A stretch of DNA of 64,000 bases from Pantoea sp. 1.19. GTDB lineage: Bacteria > Pseudomonadota > Gammaproteobacteria > Enterobacterales > Enterobacteriaceae. Position 1 is the stretch's first letter. Each line of letters starts with the position of its first letter. The position numbers were made by a program, and so were the translations under genes. The stretch is from contig NZ_MRBS01000006.1 of the NCBI RefSeq assembly GCF_001922585.1, positions 122,778 to 186,777 on the forward strand, read 5' to 3'. Under the pieces are notes generated by a model. It did no database searches. It was not told the origin of the DNA and worked only from the letters and a program-made list of their open reading frames with translations. Positions 63,980 to 64,000 of the stretch are shown in pieces.

Positions 63980-64000
63980 GTGCAACGTGAACAGGTACTT
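63980..64000 (+). CDS. yjdC: Start of TetR-family regulator YjdC (cut by window edge)
   Basis: Seven codons only: GTG 63980 then 'QREQVL', matching the E. coli YjdC start 'MQREDVL'. AAGGAG lies six bases upstream, and the position after dsbD is the E. coli position. Function cannot be read from the fragment. Confidence 0.7.

Overview
This is chromosomal, GC-rich gammaproteobacterial DNA whose genes and order follow the Escherichia coli K-12 94-96 minute region (cybC-pmbA at the left, dsbD-yjdC at the right), read in the reverse orientation. Protein similarity recalled from E. coli is high throughout (Fbp, HflX, GroEL, RplI, YtfK). Many E. coli accessory blocks are absent, which suggests an Enterobacterales member outside the core Escherichia group, perhaps Erwiniaceae (Pantoea/Erwinia/Mixta-like). 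That placement is inference.

Layout. 1-1191: the start of a lipase_3-type protein, cut by the window edge at its GHS nucleophile motif. It looks like a type VI secretion effector and is the only clearly accessory gene. 1.3-6.4 kb: cybC, pmbA/tldE, darP, mpl, fbp. 6.5-8.6 kb: a chemoreceptor with a FliA-type promoter and a divergent LprI-like gene, replacing ytfQRT-yjfF. 8.7-18 kb: ppa, ytfP, tamBA, msrA, paeA (ytfL), ytfK. 18.4-25 kb: ytfJ, an unlisted YhfL-like lipoprotein, cysQ, an SMP-30 protein, cpdB, fklB, ytfB. 25-26.4 kb: the rpsF-priB-rpsR-rplI operon. 26.4-27.2 kb: about 0.8 kb with no recognised gene. 27.2-33.3 kb: bsmA, rlmB, rnr, nsrR, purA, yjeT. 33.4-44 kb: the long minus-strand series nnr-tsaE-amiB-mutL-miaA-hfq-hflX-hflK-hflC. 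44-51.9 kb: queG, three identical tRNA-Gly(GCC), orn, rsgA, psd, mscM. 52-56 kb: epmA, blc, ecnB, efp, epmB, yjeI. 56-64 kb: groESL, fxsA, aspA, dcuA, dsbD and the first seven codons of yjdC.

Functionally the window is mostly housekeeping: envelope biogenesis (TamAB, Mpl, AmiB, Psd, MscM, lipoproteins), translation and RNA metabolism (ribosomal proteins, RNase R, RlmB, Hfq, MiaA, QueG, TsaE, RsgA, Orn, EF-P with its modification enzymes EpmA and EpmB), proteostasis (GroESL, HflKC, FklB, DsbD, MsrA), and C4-dicarboxylate metabolism (AspA, DcuA). Blocks missing relative to E. coli are cutA, yjeH, frdABCD-ampC-sugE-ecnA, aidB-ula, cycA, ytfEFGH and ytfQRT-yjfF. No CRISPR array, IS element, prophage or integrase was seen. 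Besides the edge effector, the points most worth a second look are three genes or gene starts absent from simple ORF calling (a YhfL-like lipoprotein, an orphan entericidin, yjdC), several well-matched promoters (FliA, sigma-32, sigma-S-like), the overlapping divergent start codons of nnr and queG, and the empty interval between rpsF and bsmA.
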